Assembly: GCA_963741055.1 (NCBI GenBank)
Contig: CAVUGU010000010.1
Location: forward strand, 62,001-126,000
Length of the DNA: 64,000 bases
Direction: 5' to 3'
DNA from: Bog-756 sp963741055
GTDB taxonomy: Bacteria > Actinomycetota > Acidimicrobiia > Acidimicrobiales > RAAP-2
In this document: positions 9,240 through 17,037 of the stretch, in pieces
Numbering within the stretch: position 1 is the stretch's first letter
Layout: each line of letters starts with the position of its first letter
Notes under the pieces: generated by a model
Seen by the model: only the letters and a program-made list of their open reading frames with translations
Told to the model about the DNA's origin: nothing
Databases searched by the model: none
Program-made: the position numbers and the translations under genes

Positions 9240-9842
9240 ATGGCGAACGGTCCCGTGCCACGCACCCTGACGCGGGCCCAGCAGGCCCGCCGCCAACGGG
9301 TCATCGACGCGGCGATGTCGCTCGCCTTGGAGGGCGGCTACGACGCCGTGCAGATGCGCGACGTCGCGGCCAGGGCCGACGTCGCCATGGGGACCGTCTA
9401 CCGCTACTTCACGAGCAAGGACCACCTGCTCGCCGCCGCCCTCGTCCACTGGGTCGGCCAACTCGACGCCCGGCTGGCGCAGGCGCCCCCCGAGGGTGAG
9501 TCCCCGGCCGAGCGGGTCATCGACTCCCTCGACCGTGCGCTGCGTGCGATGGGTCGCCAGCCCCATCTGGTCGGGGCCGTGTTCACCGCCCTCGCCTCGC
9601 CCGACCCGGCAGCCATCGAGTGCCAGCAGCAGGTGTCCGTGCTGATGGAGCGCATCATCACCCGGGCGATCGGCGAGCCGAGGCCACCCGACCTCTCCGA
9701 CCGCGCCCGCATCCTCGGCCACGTCTGGTACTCGGCTCTGGTCGGCTGGGTCAACGGATGGAGCAACATGAGCCGGGTCCACGACGAGCTCGCGGTCGCG
9801 GTCGGCCTGCTCCTGCCTTCGGACGCCTACGCACCGGTCTGA
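9240..9842 (+). CDS. KstR-like TetR-family regulator
   Basis: A 200-residue TetR protein. Its helix-turn-helix (GGYDAVQMRDVAARADVAMG, then TVYRYFTSKDHLL) closely follows the pattern I know from KstR, the mycobacterial repressor of sterol and lipid catabolism. The C-terminal part (WYSALVGWVNG) also fits that branch. Start ATG 9240 after GGGTGAAAGG. The ABC exporter genes begin 20 bases after its stop, so it probably controls that operon. The acyl-CoA genes at 17038-19374 are possible wider targets (inference). The KstR assignment is by resemblance only; the effector could be another acyl-CoA. Confidence 0.78.
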   Translation: MANGPVPRTLTRAQQARRQRVIDAAMSLALEGGYDAVQMRDVAARADVAMGTVYRYFTSKDHLLAAALVHWVGQLDARLAQAPPEGESPAERVIDSLDRALRAMGRQPHLVGAVFTALASPDPAAIECQQQVSVLMERIITRAIGEPRPPDLSDRARILGHVWYSALVGWVNGWSNMSRVHDELAVAVGLLLPSDAYAPV

Positions 9843-9862
9843 GAGCGGGCTACCTTCTCGAA

Positions 9863-10819
9863 ATGCCGTCAGCCATCGAGGTGCGCGGGCTCTCCAAGCA
9901 CTTCGGGCCGGTACGCGCGGTCGACGACCTCTCCTTCGAGGTGCCCTTCGGCCGGGTCACCGGATTTCTCGGCCCGAACGGCTCGGGCAAGACGACCACG
10001 TTGCGGATCCTCCTCGGGCTGGTCGGCGCAAACGCCGGCACCGCCACCTTCTCCGGGGTCCGGTACCTCGACCTCGACAACCCGATCCGCGAGGTGGGCG
10101 CGGTCCTCGAGGCCACCAGCTTCCATCCGACGCGCCGGGCGGGCGACCACCTGAAGTCGATCGCCCTCGCCGCGAAGCTCCCCGCCGCACGGGTCGGCGA
10201 AACCCTCGAGCTGGTCGGGCTCACCGACGTCGCTCGCCGCCGGGTCGGCAAGTTCTCGCTCGGGATGCGCCAGCGACTCCAGCTGGCGGGCGCGCTCCTC
10301 GGCGACCCGCGGATCCTCATCCTCGACGAGCCGGCGAACGGGCTCGACCCGCAGGGCATCCAGTGGCTGCGCACCTTCATCCGACACCAGGCTTCGACCG
10401 GACGAGCGGTGCTCGTCTCCTCCCACCTTCTGTCGGAGATGGAGGAGACCGTCGACGAGGTGGTCATCGTCTCCCAAGGGAGACTCGTCCTCCAGACCAC
10501 GCTCGCCGACCTCGCGACCAAGGCCGGTGGCAGCACCGGCATGCGGATCCGCACCCCCGAGCTCACCCGCCTCGCCGCCGCGCTGGACGCGATCCCGGTC
10601 GCTTACCGCTGCATCGATGCCGAGACCATGGTCATCGACGGCGCGACGCCCGAATGGTTCGGGCCGTTCGCCGCGCAACACCAGATCGTCCTCTACGAGC
10701 TGACCCGTGAGCGCGGGAGCCTCGAGGAGGTCTTCTTGGCGCTGACCCACGGGTTCGACGCGGCCGATCCCCGCCAGTTGACCCCCGGCCAAGTCGAGGT
10801 CCACGGAGGTGGCTCGTGA
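9863..10819 (+). CDS. ABC transporter ATP-binding protein (ABC-2 type exporter)
   Basis: A 318-residue ATPase that powers the permease encoded next to it. Visible: Walker A GPNGSGKTTT at about residue 39, signature FSLGMRQRLQLAGALL, Walker B ILILDEPANGLDP, and the switch histidine in SSHLLSEMEE. The C-terminal extension of about 90 residues is usual in ABC-2 exporters of drugs or lipids. Start ATG 9863. It sits 20 bases after the TetR gene, and its stop overlaps the permease start (GTGA). Substrate is not indicated. Confidence 0.88.
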   Translation: MPSAIEVRGLSKHFGPVRAVDDLSFEVPFGRVTGFLGPNGSGKTTTLRILLGLVGANAGTATFSGVRYLDLDNPIREVGAVLEATSFHPTRRAGDHLKSIALAAKLPAARVGETLELVGLTDVARRRVGKFSLGMRQRLQLAGALLGDPRILILDEPANGLDPQGIQWLRTFIRHQASTGRAVLVSSHLLSEMEETVDEVVIVSQGRLVLQTTLADLATKAGGSTGMRIRTPELTRLAAALDAIPVAYRCIDAETMVIDGATPEWFGPFAAQHQIVLYELTRERGSLEEVFLALTHGFDAADPRQLTPGQVEVHGGGS

Positions 10820-11613
10820 TCGCCCTCGTCCGTGCGGAGTGGTTGAAGCTCCGCACGACCGCGGTCCCCTGGGTCCTCGGCGGGATCGCCCTCCTGATCA
10901 CCGGGCTCCTCGTCGTCGTCTACTTCGTCAACCACGGCGGAAACGGCGGCGACAACACCGTGCAGCCGACCTTCGGTCCTCCGACCCCGACGATCCCCCA
11001 CACCGTCCAGCAACTGCGCAACCTCATCGGAGAGGGGCTCGTCGGCTACCTGTTCGCCTTGTTGCTCGGCGTCCTCATCATCACCACCGAGTTCCGGCAC
11101 AAGACGGTCACCACCACCTTCCTCATCACCCCGCGACGGCCGCGGATGGTGGTCAGCAAGCTCCTCTTCGCGGCGCTGGCCGGCATCGGCCTCGCGATCC
11201 TGGTGCTCGCAGTGACGGTGATCGGCGGCGGCATCACCATCGTGGCCAAGGGCGGCTCGTTCTCGCCGCTGATCCATCAGATCCCAGCGGTCGCGCCCGG
11301 AGTGATCCTGGTCTTCGCGTTGTGCGGGCTGGTCGGGGTCGGGGTCGGGTCGCTGATCACCAACCAGGTCGCCGCGCTCATCGTCGTCCTCGGCTGGTTC
11401 CTCATCGTCGAGAACATCATCTCGGGCATCTGGCCGGGCACCACCAAATGGCTGCCGACCGGTGCCGCGGCGGCCGCGGCCAGCGTCACCGAGCGAGGGA
11501 GGAACGACGTCCTCCTCCTGTCGTGGTGGCAAGGGTCGTTGCTGATCCTCGCCTACGCCCTCGTGTTCGCGGCGGTGGGCTCGGCGGTGCTCACCCAGCG
11601 CGACATCACCTGA
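10816..11613 (+). CDS. ABC-2 family exporter permease
   Basis: A 265-residue integral membrane protein starting at GTG 10816 inside the ATPase stop codon. It begins with the usual RAEWLKLRTT amphipathic segment. About six membrane helices follow, for example VLGGIALLITGLLVVVYFV, GLAILVLAVTVIGGGI, VILVFALCGLVGVGVG and LLILAYALVFAAVGSAVL. A large external loop rich in Gly/Asn/Pro follows helix 1. It forms the membrane part of the exporter with the preceding ATPase. Intact and of normal length. Confidence 0.85.
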   Translation: MIALVRAEWLKLRTTAVPWVLGGIALLITGLLVVVYFVNHGGNGGDNTVQPTFGPPTPTIPHTVQQLRNLIGEGLVGYLFALLLGVLIITTEFRHKTVTTTFLITPRRPRMVVSKLLFAALAGIGLAILVLAVTVIGGGITIVAKGGSFSPLIHQIPAVAPGVILVFALCGLVGVGVGSLITNQVAALIVVLGWFLIVENIISGIWPGTTKWLPTGAAAAAASVTERGRNDVLLLSWWQGSLLILAYALVFAAVGSAVLTQRDIT

Positions 11614-11874
11614 TCACCTGATCACCGACGGTGGACTCGACAGCGTGCTCCGCGGTCGATCGTTGTCCACACCTGTTCCATGGTCTATATATGGCTGGGT
11701 CACCGCGAGATCGGTGGGAGAGCTCGGAGCCGGTGGGGACGGTCCGTCGCCGATCGCCGCGGTTGGGGGCCGCGTAGCAGCTCCGTTCGGCCCGTCGGGA
11801 CTCGGTGACGGTGCGTCGCCTCGATGACGGGCGCGGCCGGCGTGCCGCACTCGACGACCCGATCGGGAGAAGTG
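11614..11874. other. intergenic region upstream of the efflux pump
   Basis: No gene is seen. Two TGATCA words follow the permease stop (11611-11616 and 11619-11624). A sigma-70-like promoter is visible at 11663-11691, which would leave an untranslated leader of roughly 175 bases before ATG 11875. No riboswitch family was recognised in that leader. Confidence 0.4.
11663..11691 (+). promoter_or_regulatory. sigma-70-like promoter for the MFS pump gene
   Basis: TTGTCC at 11663-11668 and TATATA at 11686-11691 are separated by 17 bases, close to the vegetative consensus and conspicuous in such GC-rich DNA. It points toward the efflux pump at 11875. Confidence 0.45.
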
Positions 11875-13578
11875 ATGGACCGTAAGTGGTGGACCCTGAT
11901 CGCAGTCTGCTTCGGGACCTTCATGCTCCTGCTCGACATCACCGTGGTGAACGTCGCGCTCCCCGACATCCAGCAGTCGCTGCACTCGTCCTTCGCGGAC
12001 CTCCAATGGGTGATCGACGCGTACGCGCTCACCCTGGCGGCCTTCCTGCTCACTGCCGGCGTGGTCGGCGACACCTTCGGTCGCCGCGGGGTCTACGCGA
12101 TCGGGCTCGCCATCTTCACCTTGTCCTCACTGCTGTGCGGTGTGTCGACCTCGTCACTCATGCTCAACCTGGCGCGAGCGACCCAAGGTGTGGGCGGTGC
12201 GATCATGTTCGCGACCGCGCTCGCGCTGATCGCGCAGGCCTTCTCGGGGCCGGAGCGAGGCACCGCGTTCGGTGTCTACGGCGCGGTGGTCGGCGGAGCC
12301 GTCGCGGTCGGCCCGCTGATCGGTGGCGCGATCACCAGCGGGATCGGCTGGCGGTGGATCTTCTTCGTCAACCTGCCGATCGGGATCGTGGCCATCGCGA
12401 TGACCCTCACCCGGGTCCAGCCCTCGAAGGACCCCACCCACCGTCGGATCGACTGGATCGGCTTCCTCGCCTTCTCCGCGTCGCTGTTCATGCTGGTGTA
12501 CGCGCTGGTGCAGGGGAACGCGAAGGGTTGGAGCAGCCCGGTGATCGTCGGCACGCTGGTCGGTTCGGGCGTCTGCATGGCCGTCTTCCTCGTCGCCGAG
12601 CTCCTCCAGCGCGACCCGATGCTCGATCTCGCGCTCTTCAAGCGGCCCGCGATGGTCGGGGTGTCGCTCGGCTCTTTCACCCTCTCGGCGTCGATCTTCG
12701 CGATGTTCCTGTACCTCACCATTTATCTGCAGGAGGTTCTCGGTTACGGGCCCTTCCAGGCGGGGCTCCGCTTCTTGCCGATCACCATGCTCTCCTTCGC
12801 GGTCGCGCCCATCGCGGGCAAGCTCACCGTGCGGGTCAAGTCCAGGTACCTGATGGGGCTCGGACTCCTGCTCGTCGCCCTCGGCTGCGACCTGATGACC
12901 CACGTGCAGGCCAACTCGAACTGGACCGTGCTGCTGCCGGGATTCATCGTCGCCGGCATCGGGGTCGGCATCACCAACCCGGTGCTCGCCTCCTCCTCGG
13001 TGTCGGTCGTCCCACCCCAGCGCAGTGGGATGGCCTCGGGATCGGCGAGCACCTTCCGCCAGGTCGGCATCGCGACCGGCATCGCCGGCCTCGGGGCGGT
13101 GTTCCTCAGCCAGATCCGGCCGAACACATCGGCGGTGCTGGCGCAGAGCCCGGCGGGTCGCGCGGTGCTGGCGAATGGCGGCTCGCGCCTTTCCCAGGCC
13201 ATCGCCGGCAACGGGGTGCGCGAAGCCGCCGCGGCGATTCCCGTTCCCGCGGTCCGCAACGCACTGATCGGCGCCTACAAGGTCGGTTACGCCGAGACGT
13301 TCAATCATCTGATGATCATCGCGACGGTCATCGCGGCGATCGGGGCGGTCGGCTCTCTCGTCCTCGTCCGCCAGCGTGACTTCGTCCCGAGCTACGCGCC
13401 GGTCGCGGAGCCCGTCGCGGGGGCCGGGGAGCCGCCCGCCGGCTCGCCGGCGGGGGCGGAGGTCACAGGGCCGACCGAGCCGGAGGTCGAGCCGGTTCCC
13501 GATTCCGACTTGCCGCACGACCCGTTGCGAAGGCGAACGCGGACCCCCGACCCCCTCGCCGGGCGACGCCACCGATGA
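11875..13578 (+). CDS. MFS multidrug efflux transporter, DHA2 (EmrB/QacA-like) family
   Basis: A proton-driven exporter with 14 predicted membrane helices. Visible: motif D1 (LDITVVNVALPDIQ), a motif A-like DTFGRRGVY, motif B/C (RATQGVGGA and AVAVGPLIGGAITSGIGWRW), and FLPITMLSFAVAPIAGKL in the second half. The last 80 residues are a charged, proline-rich cytoplasmic tail. ATG 11875 is preferred over 11824 because GGGAGA sits 7 bases before it and the MDRKWWTLIAVCFGTFM start is typical. The nitronate monooxygenase begins 13 bases downstream, so the two are probably co-transcribed. Substrate unknown. Confidence 0.88.
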   Translation: MDRKWWTLIAVCFGTFMLLLDITVVNVALPDIQQSLHSSFADLQWVIDAYALTLAAFLLTAGVVGDTFGRRGVYAIGLAIFTLSSLLCGVSTSSLMLNLARATQGVGGAIMFATALALIAQAFSGPERGTAFGVYGAVVGGAVAVGPLIGGAITSGIGWRWIFFVNLPIGIVAIAMTLTRVQPSKDPTHRRIDWIGFLAFSASLFMLVYALVQGNAKGWSSPVIVGTLVGSGVCMAVFLVAELLQRDPMLDLALFKRPAMVGVSLGSFTLSASIFAMFLYLTIYLQEVLGYGPFQAGLRFLPITMLSFAVAPIAGKLTVRVKSRYLMGLGLLLVALGCDLMTHVQANSNWTVLLPGFIVAGIGVGITNPVLASSSVSVVPPQRSGMASGSASTFRQVGIATGIAGLGAVFLSQIRPNTSAVLAQSPAGRAVLANGGSRLSQAIAGNGVREAAAAIPVPAVRNALIGAYKVGYAETFNHLMIIATVIAAIGAVGSLVLVRQRDFVPSYAPVAEPVAGAGEPPAGSPAGAEVTGPTEPEVEPVPDSDLPHDPLRRRTRTPDPLAGRRHR

Positions 13579-13591
13579 AGCTCTGTCACCG

Positions 13592-14557
13592 ATGAGGACC
13601 CGGCTGACCGAGGTCCTCGGCATCGAGCACCCGGTGATGCTCGCGGGAATGGGCGGCGTGTCCTATGCGCCGCTCGTGACCGCGGTCTCCGACGCCGGGG
13701 GATTCGGGTGTCTCGGCGCGTCGACCATGAGCGAGGAGCAGATGGTCGCCGAGATGGCCGCGGTCAAGGCAGCGACCGACAAGCCCTTCGGAGTCGATCT
13801 CCTCACCGCCATGCCCGGCGATCTCGCCGCACAGGTCGAGCAGGTCATCGAGGGTGGGGCCTCGGTGTTCGTGGCGGGTCTCGGCGTGCCGGCCGACGTG
13901 GTCGAGCTCTGTCACCGCAACCAGGTGCTCGTCGTCAACATGTGCGGCAAGGTCGACCACGCTCGGCGCGCCCGGGACGCGGGGTGCGACCTCGTCGTCG
14001 CGCAGGGCACCGAGGCGGGCGGACACACCGGTCTCGTCGCGACCATGCCGCTCGTCCCCCAGATCGTCGACGCGGTGGGTGCGGAGATCCCGGTGGTCGC
14101 GGCCGGCGGGATCTTCGACGGTCGAGGGCTCGCGGCAGCGCTCGCGCTCGGCGCGGACGGGGTGTGGATCGGCACCCGGTTCATCGCGACCCCCGAGGCG
14201 CGGGCGGTGGCCGGCTACAAGGATGCGCTGCTCGGGACGCGTGAGGACGGCACGGTCGTCTCGCGGGCCTACTCGGGAAAGACGATGCGGGTGGTCGCGA
14301 ACGAGTACACCCGGTTCTTCGAGGAGCACGGCGAGGAGCTCACCCCGTTCCCCGGCCAACTCGGCCGGTCGATCAGGGACGGGGCGTTCCATTTGGGTGG
14401 GGACGGCGCGACGCTCGGCGTCGACCCTGCCCGCGAGTGCTACCCGACCGGCCAGGGGGTGGGTGCGATCGGTTCGCTGGTGCCGGCGGGGCGGCTCGTG
14501 GCCGGGATGGTGGAGGAGGCGGAGCGGGTGCTCACCGGTCTCGGGGCTGCGGGTTGA
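13592..14557 (+). CDS. nitronate monooxygenase-family flavoprotein (NPD/2-nitropropane dioxygenase)
   Basis: A 321-residue FMN-dependent TIM barrel oxidising alkyl nitronates such as propionate-3-nitronate, or acting as an enoyl reductase in some relatives. Visible: the N-terminal HPVMLAGMGGVSYAPLVTAV, GGFGCLGAS, the catalytic-histidine segment QGTEAGGHTG, and the phosphate-binding PVVAAGGIFDGRGLAAALAL followed by GADGVWIGTRF. The gene is complete. It follows the efflux pump by 13 bases. It ends before the long non-coding stretch that carries the palindromic element. Confidence 0.87.
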   Translation: MRTRLTEVLGIEHPVMLAGMGGVSYAPLVTAVSDAGGFGCLGASTMSEEQMVAEMAAVKAATDKPFGVDLLTAMPGDLAAQVEQVIEGGASVFVAGLGVPADVVELCHRNQVLVVNMCGKVDHARRARDAGCDLVVAQGTEAGGHTGLVATMPLVPQIVDAVGAEIPVVAAGGIFDGRGLAAALALGADGVWIGTRFIATPEARAVAGYKDALLGTREDGTVVSRAYSGKTMRVVANEYTRFFEEHGEELTPFPGQLGRSIRDGAFHLGGDGATLGVDPARECYPTGQGVGAIGSLVPAGRLVAGMVEEAERVLTGLGAAG

Positions 14558-14641
14558 GGGCGGCGCCGGCGGCTCAGTCGTGGCCGCCGGGCGCGCCCGG
14601 GAAGCGACGGCGGGGGGAAGAGGGGCAGCCGGTAGGCGAGA

Positions 14642-14716
14642 GGGAGCCCCAGGGGTACTACCTCCGGTCACGTGATGTATATATACATCATTATACATCG
14701 TCAGGTTGGGAGCCCC
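14642..14716. repeat. AT-rich palindromic element, copy 1
   Basis: The core at 14673-14690 is a perfect 18-base palindrome centred on GATGTATATATACATC, followed at once by a third half-site TATACATCG (14692-14700). The AT-rich core is flanked by two copies of GGGAGCCCC (14642-14650 and 14708-14716). The approach sequence (GGGTACTACCTCCGG) resembles that of the second copy near 52171. Both copies lie between convergent genes. It could be a protein-binding operator, a bidirectional termination or chromosome-organisation site, or a miniature mobile element. Confidence 0.7.
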
Positions 14717-14851
14717 GTGGGGCATGAGGGTATCCATCTGTGCGCTTGGGAGGACCGTCGCCCGGAGTCATGCCGTCGTGCTGGACGATGCCGAACATTG
14801 CCGTCTGGGCTCGACCGCGAACTCCGTCGCGGTTCCTGTAGGTTAGGTCAG

Positions 14852-14989
14852 CTACGTGCCCTCGACTGGCCCTGTCCGACTGCGCGGCTGACCACCGACG
14901 TACATCTCGTCCATCGCGACTTCCCGGACAAGGGGCTCGTAGTCGACCGAGGTCATCAGCTCGTACGGATCAGCGTGAACATCCGTCAC
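14852..14989 (-). pseudogene. possible toxin remnant of a small toxin-antitoxin-like pair
   Basis: A 45-codon frame from GTG 14989, overlapping the stop of the upstream frame as GTGA, which is typical of translational coupling. The peptide (HADPYELMTSVDYEPLVREV, then AMDEMYVGGQ) reads like real protein but is too short for any toxin family I can name. It may be a decayed or frame-broken second gene of the pair. Low confidence. Confidence 0.25.
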
Positions 14990-15150
14990 GCAGTCTTGTA
15001 GGTGACGCCCGCATCGCGCGCGAGCTGCTTGAGATATGCCACAACGAGTGCCTCATCAGGTACATCGAGTAGAACCACAGGTGCAGCGCGTGGACCACTT
15101 GTGAGAGATCGTACCCGCTGTCGCTGCACGTGAAGCCTCAGGCCGTGCAT
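14986..15150 (-). pseudogene. possible antitoxin (BrnA/CopG-like) remnant
   Basis: A 54-codon frame from ATG 15150, with GGGGTGA ahead of it. The C-terminal part, VPDEALVVAYLKQLARDAG followed by VTYKTA, resembles the pattern of BrnA-type antitoxins (helix, small residue, GxxYQT). In intact antitoxins an Asn-Ala-Leu helix follows; here the frame stops immediately, so it looks truncated. The N-terminal half has no recognisable fold. Suggestive only. Confidence 0.3.
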
Positions 15151-15299
15151 GTCACCCCGCTGCGCTGCGGTATCACCTGTCCGCAGACAACATGTGGGTA
15201 GGGACTTCCCCGCCGGCGGGTAGAACCCCGGCGACCAGGGCAGTTTGCGGTTCCTCGCTCAGAAGGAAGGTGAGGATCGGTCGCTGAGCGGCAGCGACT

Positions 15300-16875
15300 T
15301 CAGTCGGCTGGACGGTCCGCCGTGGCGAGATCCGCAGCGGGATCCGCGAGCACGCTCCGGTCGCCGTTGCGCAGCCCCGTGACGATCCGCCGGTAGGCGC
15401 CGGGGGCGTCGTGGCCCATCGAGTCGGTCTCGAGCCAGCGCACGCCGTGTTCTCCGCGGTGGCGGTCGACCCCGTAGATGCCGAAGCGGGGTTCGTAGGA
15501 GCCCCACTCGTAGTTGTCGACGAGCGACCAGTGCCAGTACCCGGTGACCGGCACCCCCTCGTCTCGGGCCTCGACGACCGCCGCGAGGTTCTCTCGCAGG
15601 TACCGCGGTCGGTCCCAGCCGTCGAGCCGGTAGTAGGCACGCCCGTTGCGCACCCGGTTGCACAGCCCGTTCTCGACCACCCAGAGCGGCAGGTCGGGCG
15701 CGCGGTCGTGCTCGATGCCGAGCCAACGCCCGAGGCCGGAGGGGTCGGGGGGATCGTCCCAGAGCTCGCGGGTGGGGAGCGGGTTGCGCCCCCCGGCGGT
15801 CCGGTGTCCCGGCAGGCGGAAGTGCCGGCCGGCCATCGGGTCGTAGTAGTCGATCCCGAGGACGTCGAGGGTCCGCTCGTGGGGGCTCTCGTAGACCGAG
15901 TCGAGGGAGCGACGCGGGAACTCGGGCCGGATGCCACGGCCCCGGCCGCTCGAAGCCCCGTAGAGGGCGGGGCCCCGGGGTGGCGCCAGCGTCGAGGCCC
16001 TGCGGAGCAGCCGCTCGCGGACGGCCCGGTTGGGTAGCAGCGAGTCGTGGCGGTGTCGGCGCGCGCCGATCCACTCGTCCACGTCCTGCCGGGCGACGCC
16101 GGCGCTCCTCGAAAGAAGTACGTCGACGAGCATCCGGTCGTACTCGTAGATGCTCAGACTGCTGTTGTTGGTGGTGACGACTGCGTCGTCGCGCGCCCGA
16201 TGGATGACGTCGTAAGCGAGCACGTGCGCGGTCAGCAGGTTGTCGAAGGCCGAGCGCGGTGTCGGTCCACGAGAGGTACCGCCCGGGGGGAAACATCCCG
16301 AGCAACCACGAGCCGAGAACGACCACGTTGATCTCGTTGACGGTGACGAAGAGACGAACGTGGGGCGCGAGCGCGTCGACCGCGAGCTCGGCCCAATCGC
16401 GGAAGCGATCCGGCGCGTCCGGACGGAGCCAGAATTCCTCGCCCAGCCACGCCGGGTGGGTGAAGTGGTGGAGCGTCACCAACGGCTCGAGGCCGCGATC
16501 GACGCACCCGCGGGCGATCGAGGCGTAGCGGTCGAGTGCGCGACGGTCGATCGCTCCGTCTTCGGGAACCACCCGGGCCCACTCGATCCCCATCCGGAAG
16601 CTGTTGCACCCGAGTACCGCGGCGCGGTCGAGCGACTCCTCGGGCCGCTCCCAGAAGCCGACCGCGCCGCCGGAGGGCTCGACCTTCCCGATCTGCTCCC
16701 AGGCGAGCCAGTTGTTGGCGGGCTCGCCGGGTCCGTTGAATCCACCCTCGACCTGGAAGCCGGCCGTCGCGACCCCGAAGAGGAAGTCGTCGGGCACCAC
16801 TCCGTCGCTCCGGTCCACTTCGCTCCGTTCCGCTTCGCTCCGGTCCGCCCCGACGCTCGCTCGATCTGGGGACAC
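15300..16875 (-). CDS. glycoside hydrolase family 1 (beta-glucosidase-like; frameshift at about 16250)
   Basis: A retaining beta-glycosidase. The N-terminal half shows DDFLFGVATAGFQVEGGF, NSFRMGIEWARVVPEDG, LVTLHHFTHPAWL and the acid/base glutamate in FVTVNEINV. After one extra base at 16249-16252 the frame changes and continues AFDNLLTAHVLAYDVIH, GIDYYDPM, the nucleophile in LPLWVVENGLC, and GYWHWSLVDNYEWGSYEPRF. The corrected length of about 524 residues is normal. GTG 16875 is chosen because GGAAGGG lies 8 bases upstream and the following 15-base repeat keeps this frame. There is no signal peptide, so it is probably cytoplasmic. The N-terminus carries three (A/V)(D/E)RS(E/D) units. It diverges from the thiolase-like gene. 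Confidence 0.85.
16806..16850. repeat. 15-base tandem repeat, three copies, in the GH1 N-terminus
   Basis: Three consecutive 15-base units (16806-16820, 16821-16835, 16836-16850), each beginning CGCTCCG on the plus strand. Being a multiple of three, they encode three five-residue units, ADRSE, AERSE and VDRSD, without breaking the GH1 frame. Just upstream, GTCGACATGCCGG occurs twice (about 16899-16930) and CCGGTCGCCTGG twice. Confidence 0.6.
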
Positions 16876-17037
16876 CTGGGAGACCCTTCCTTCCCCTCGT
16901 CGACATGCCGGCCGTTCGTCGACATGCCGGTCGCCTGGCCACATCCCGGTCGCCTGGTGGACCTGGTGCGCGGGCCCGGTGGGCGACGGAACGGTGGATG
17001 GTAGCTTGCGCCCGCCGGACGCCCTCTGTCCATTGCC

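Larger units (their letters stand above)
14558..15299. other. long intergenic region between convergent genes
   Basis: About 740 bases between the nitronate monooxygenase (rightward) and the GH1 gene (leftward). It holds a GC-rich hairpin-prone stretch (14560-14640), the AT-rich palindromic element (14642-14716) and, on the minus strand, two tiny overlapping reading frames that resemble a decayed toxin-antitoxin pair (14852-15150). Local base composition is lower in GC than its neighbours, which fits past insertion of foreign DNA. Confidence 0.5.

Noticed and set aside
2288..14557. A secondary-metabolite cluster from amidohydrolase, cyclase, exporter and efflux genes
   Set aside because: No synthase, carrier protein, or biosynthetic core enzyme is present; the genes are in separate transcripts.
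14673..14690. The palindrome as a ParB parS site
   Set aside because: The known parS consensus (TGTTTCACGTGAAACA) does not match; only the ACGT/palindromic character is shared, and no parA/parB gene is present.
13586..14737. A 383-codon minus-strand frame across the nitronate monooxygenase
   Set aside because: Shadow of the plus-strand enzyme; its only interesting part is the translated palindromic element at the start.
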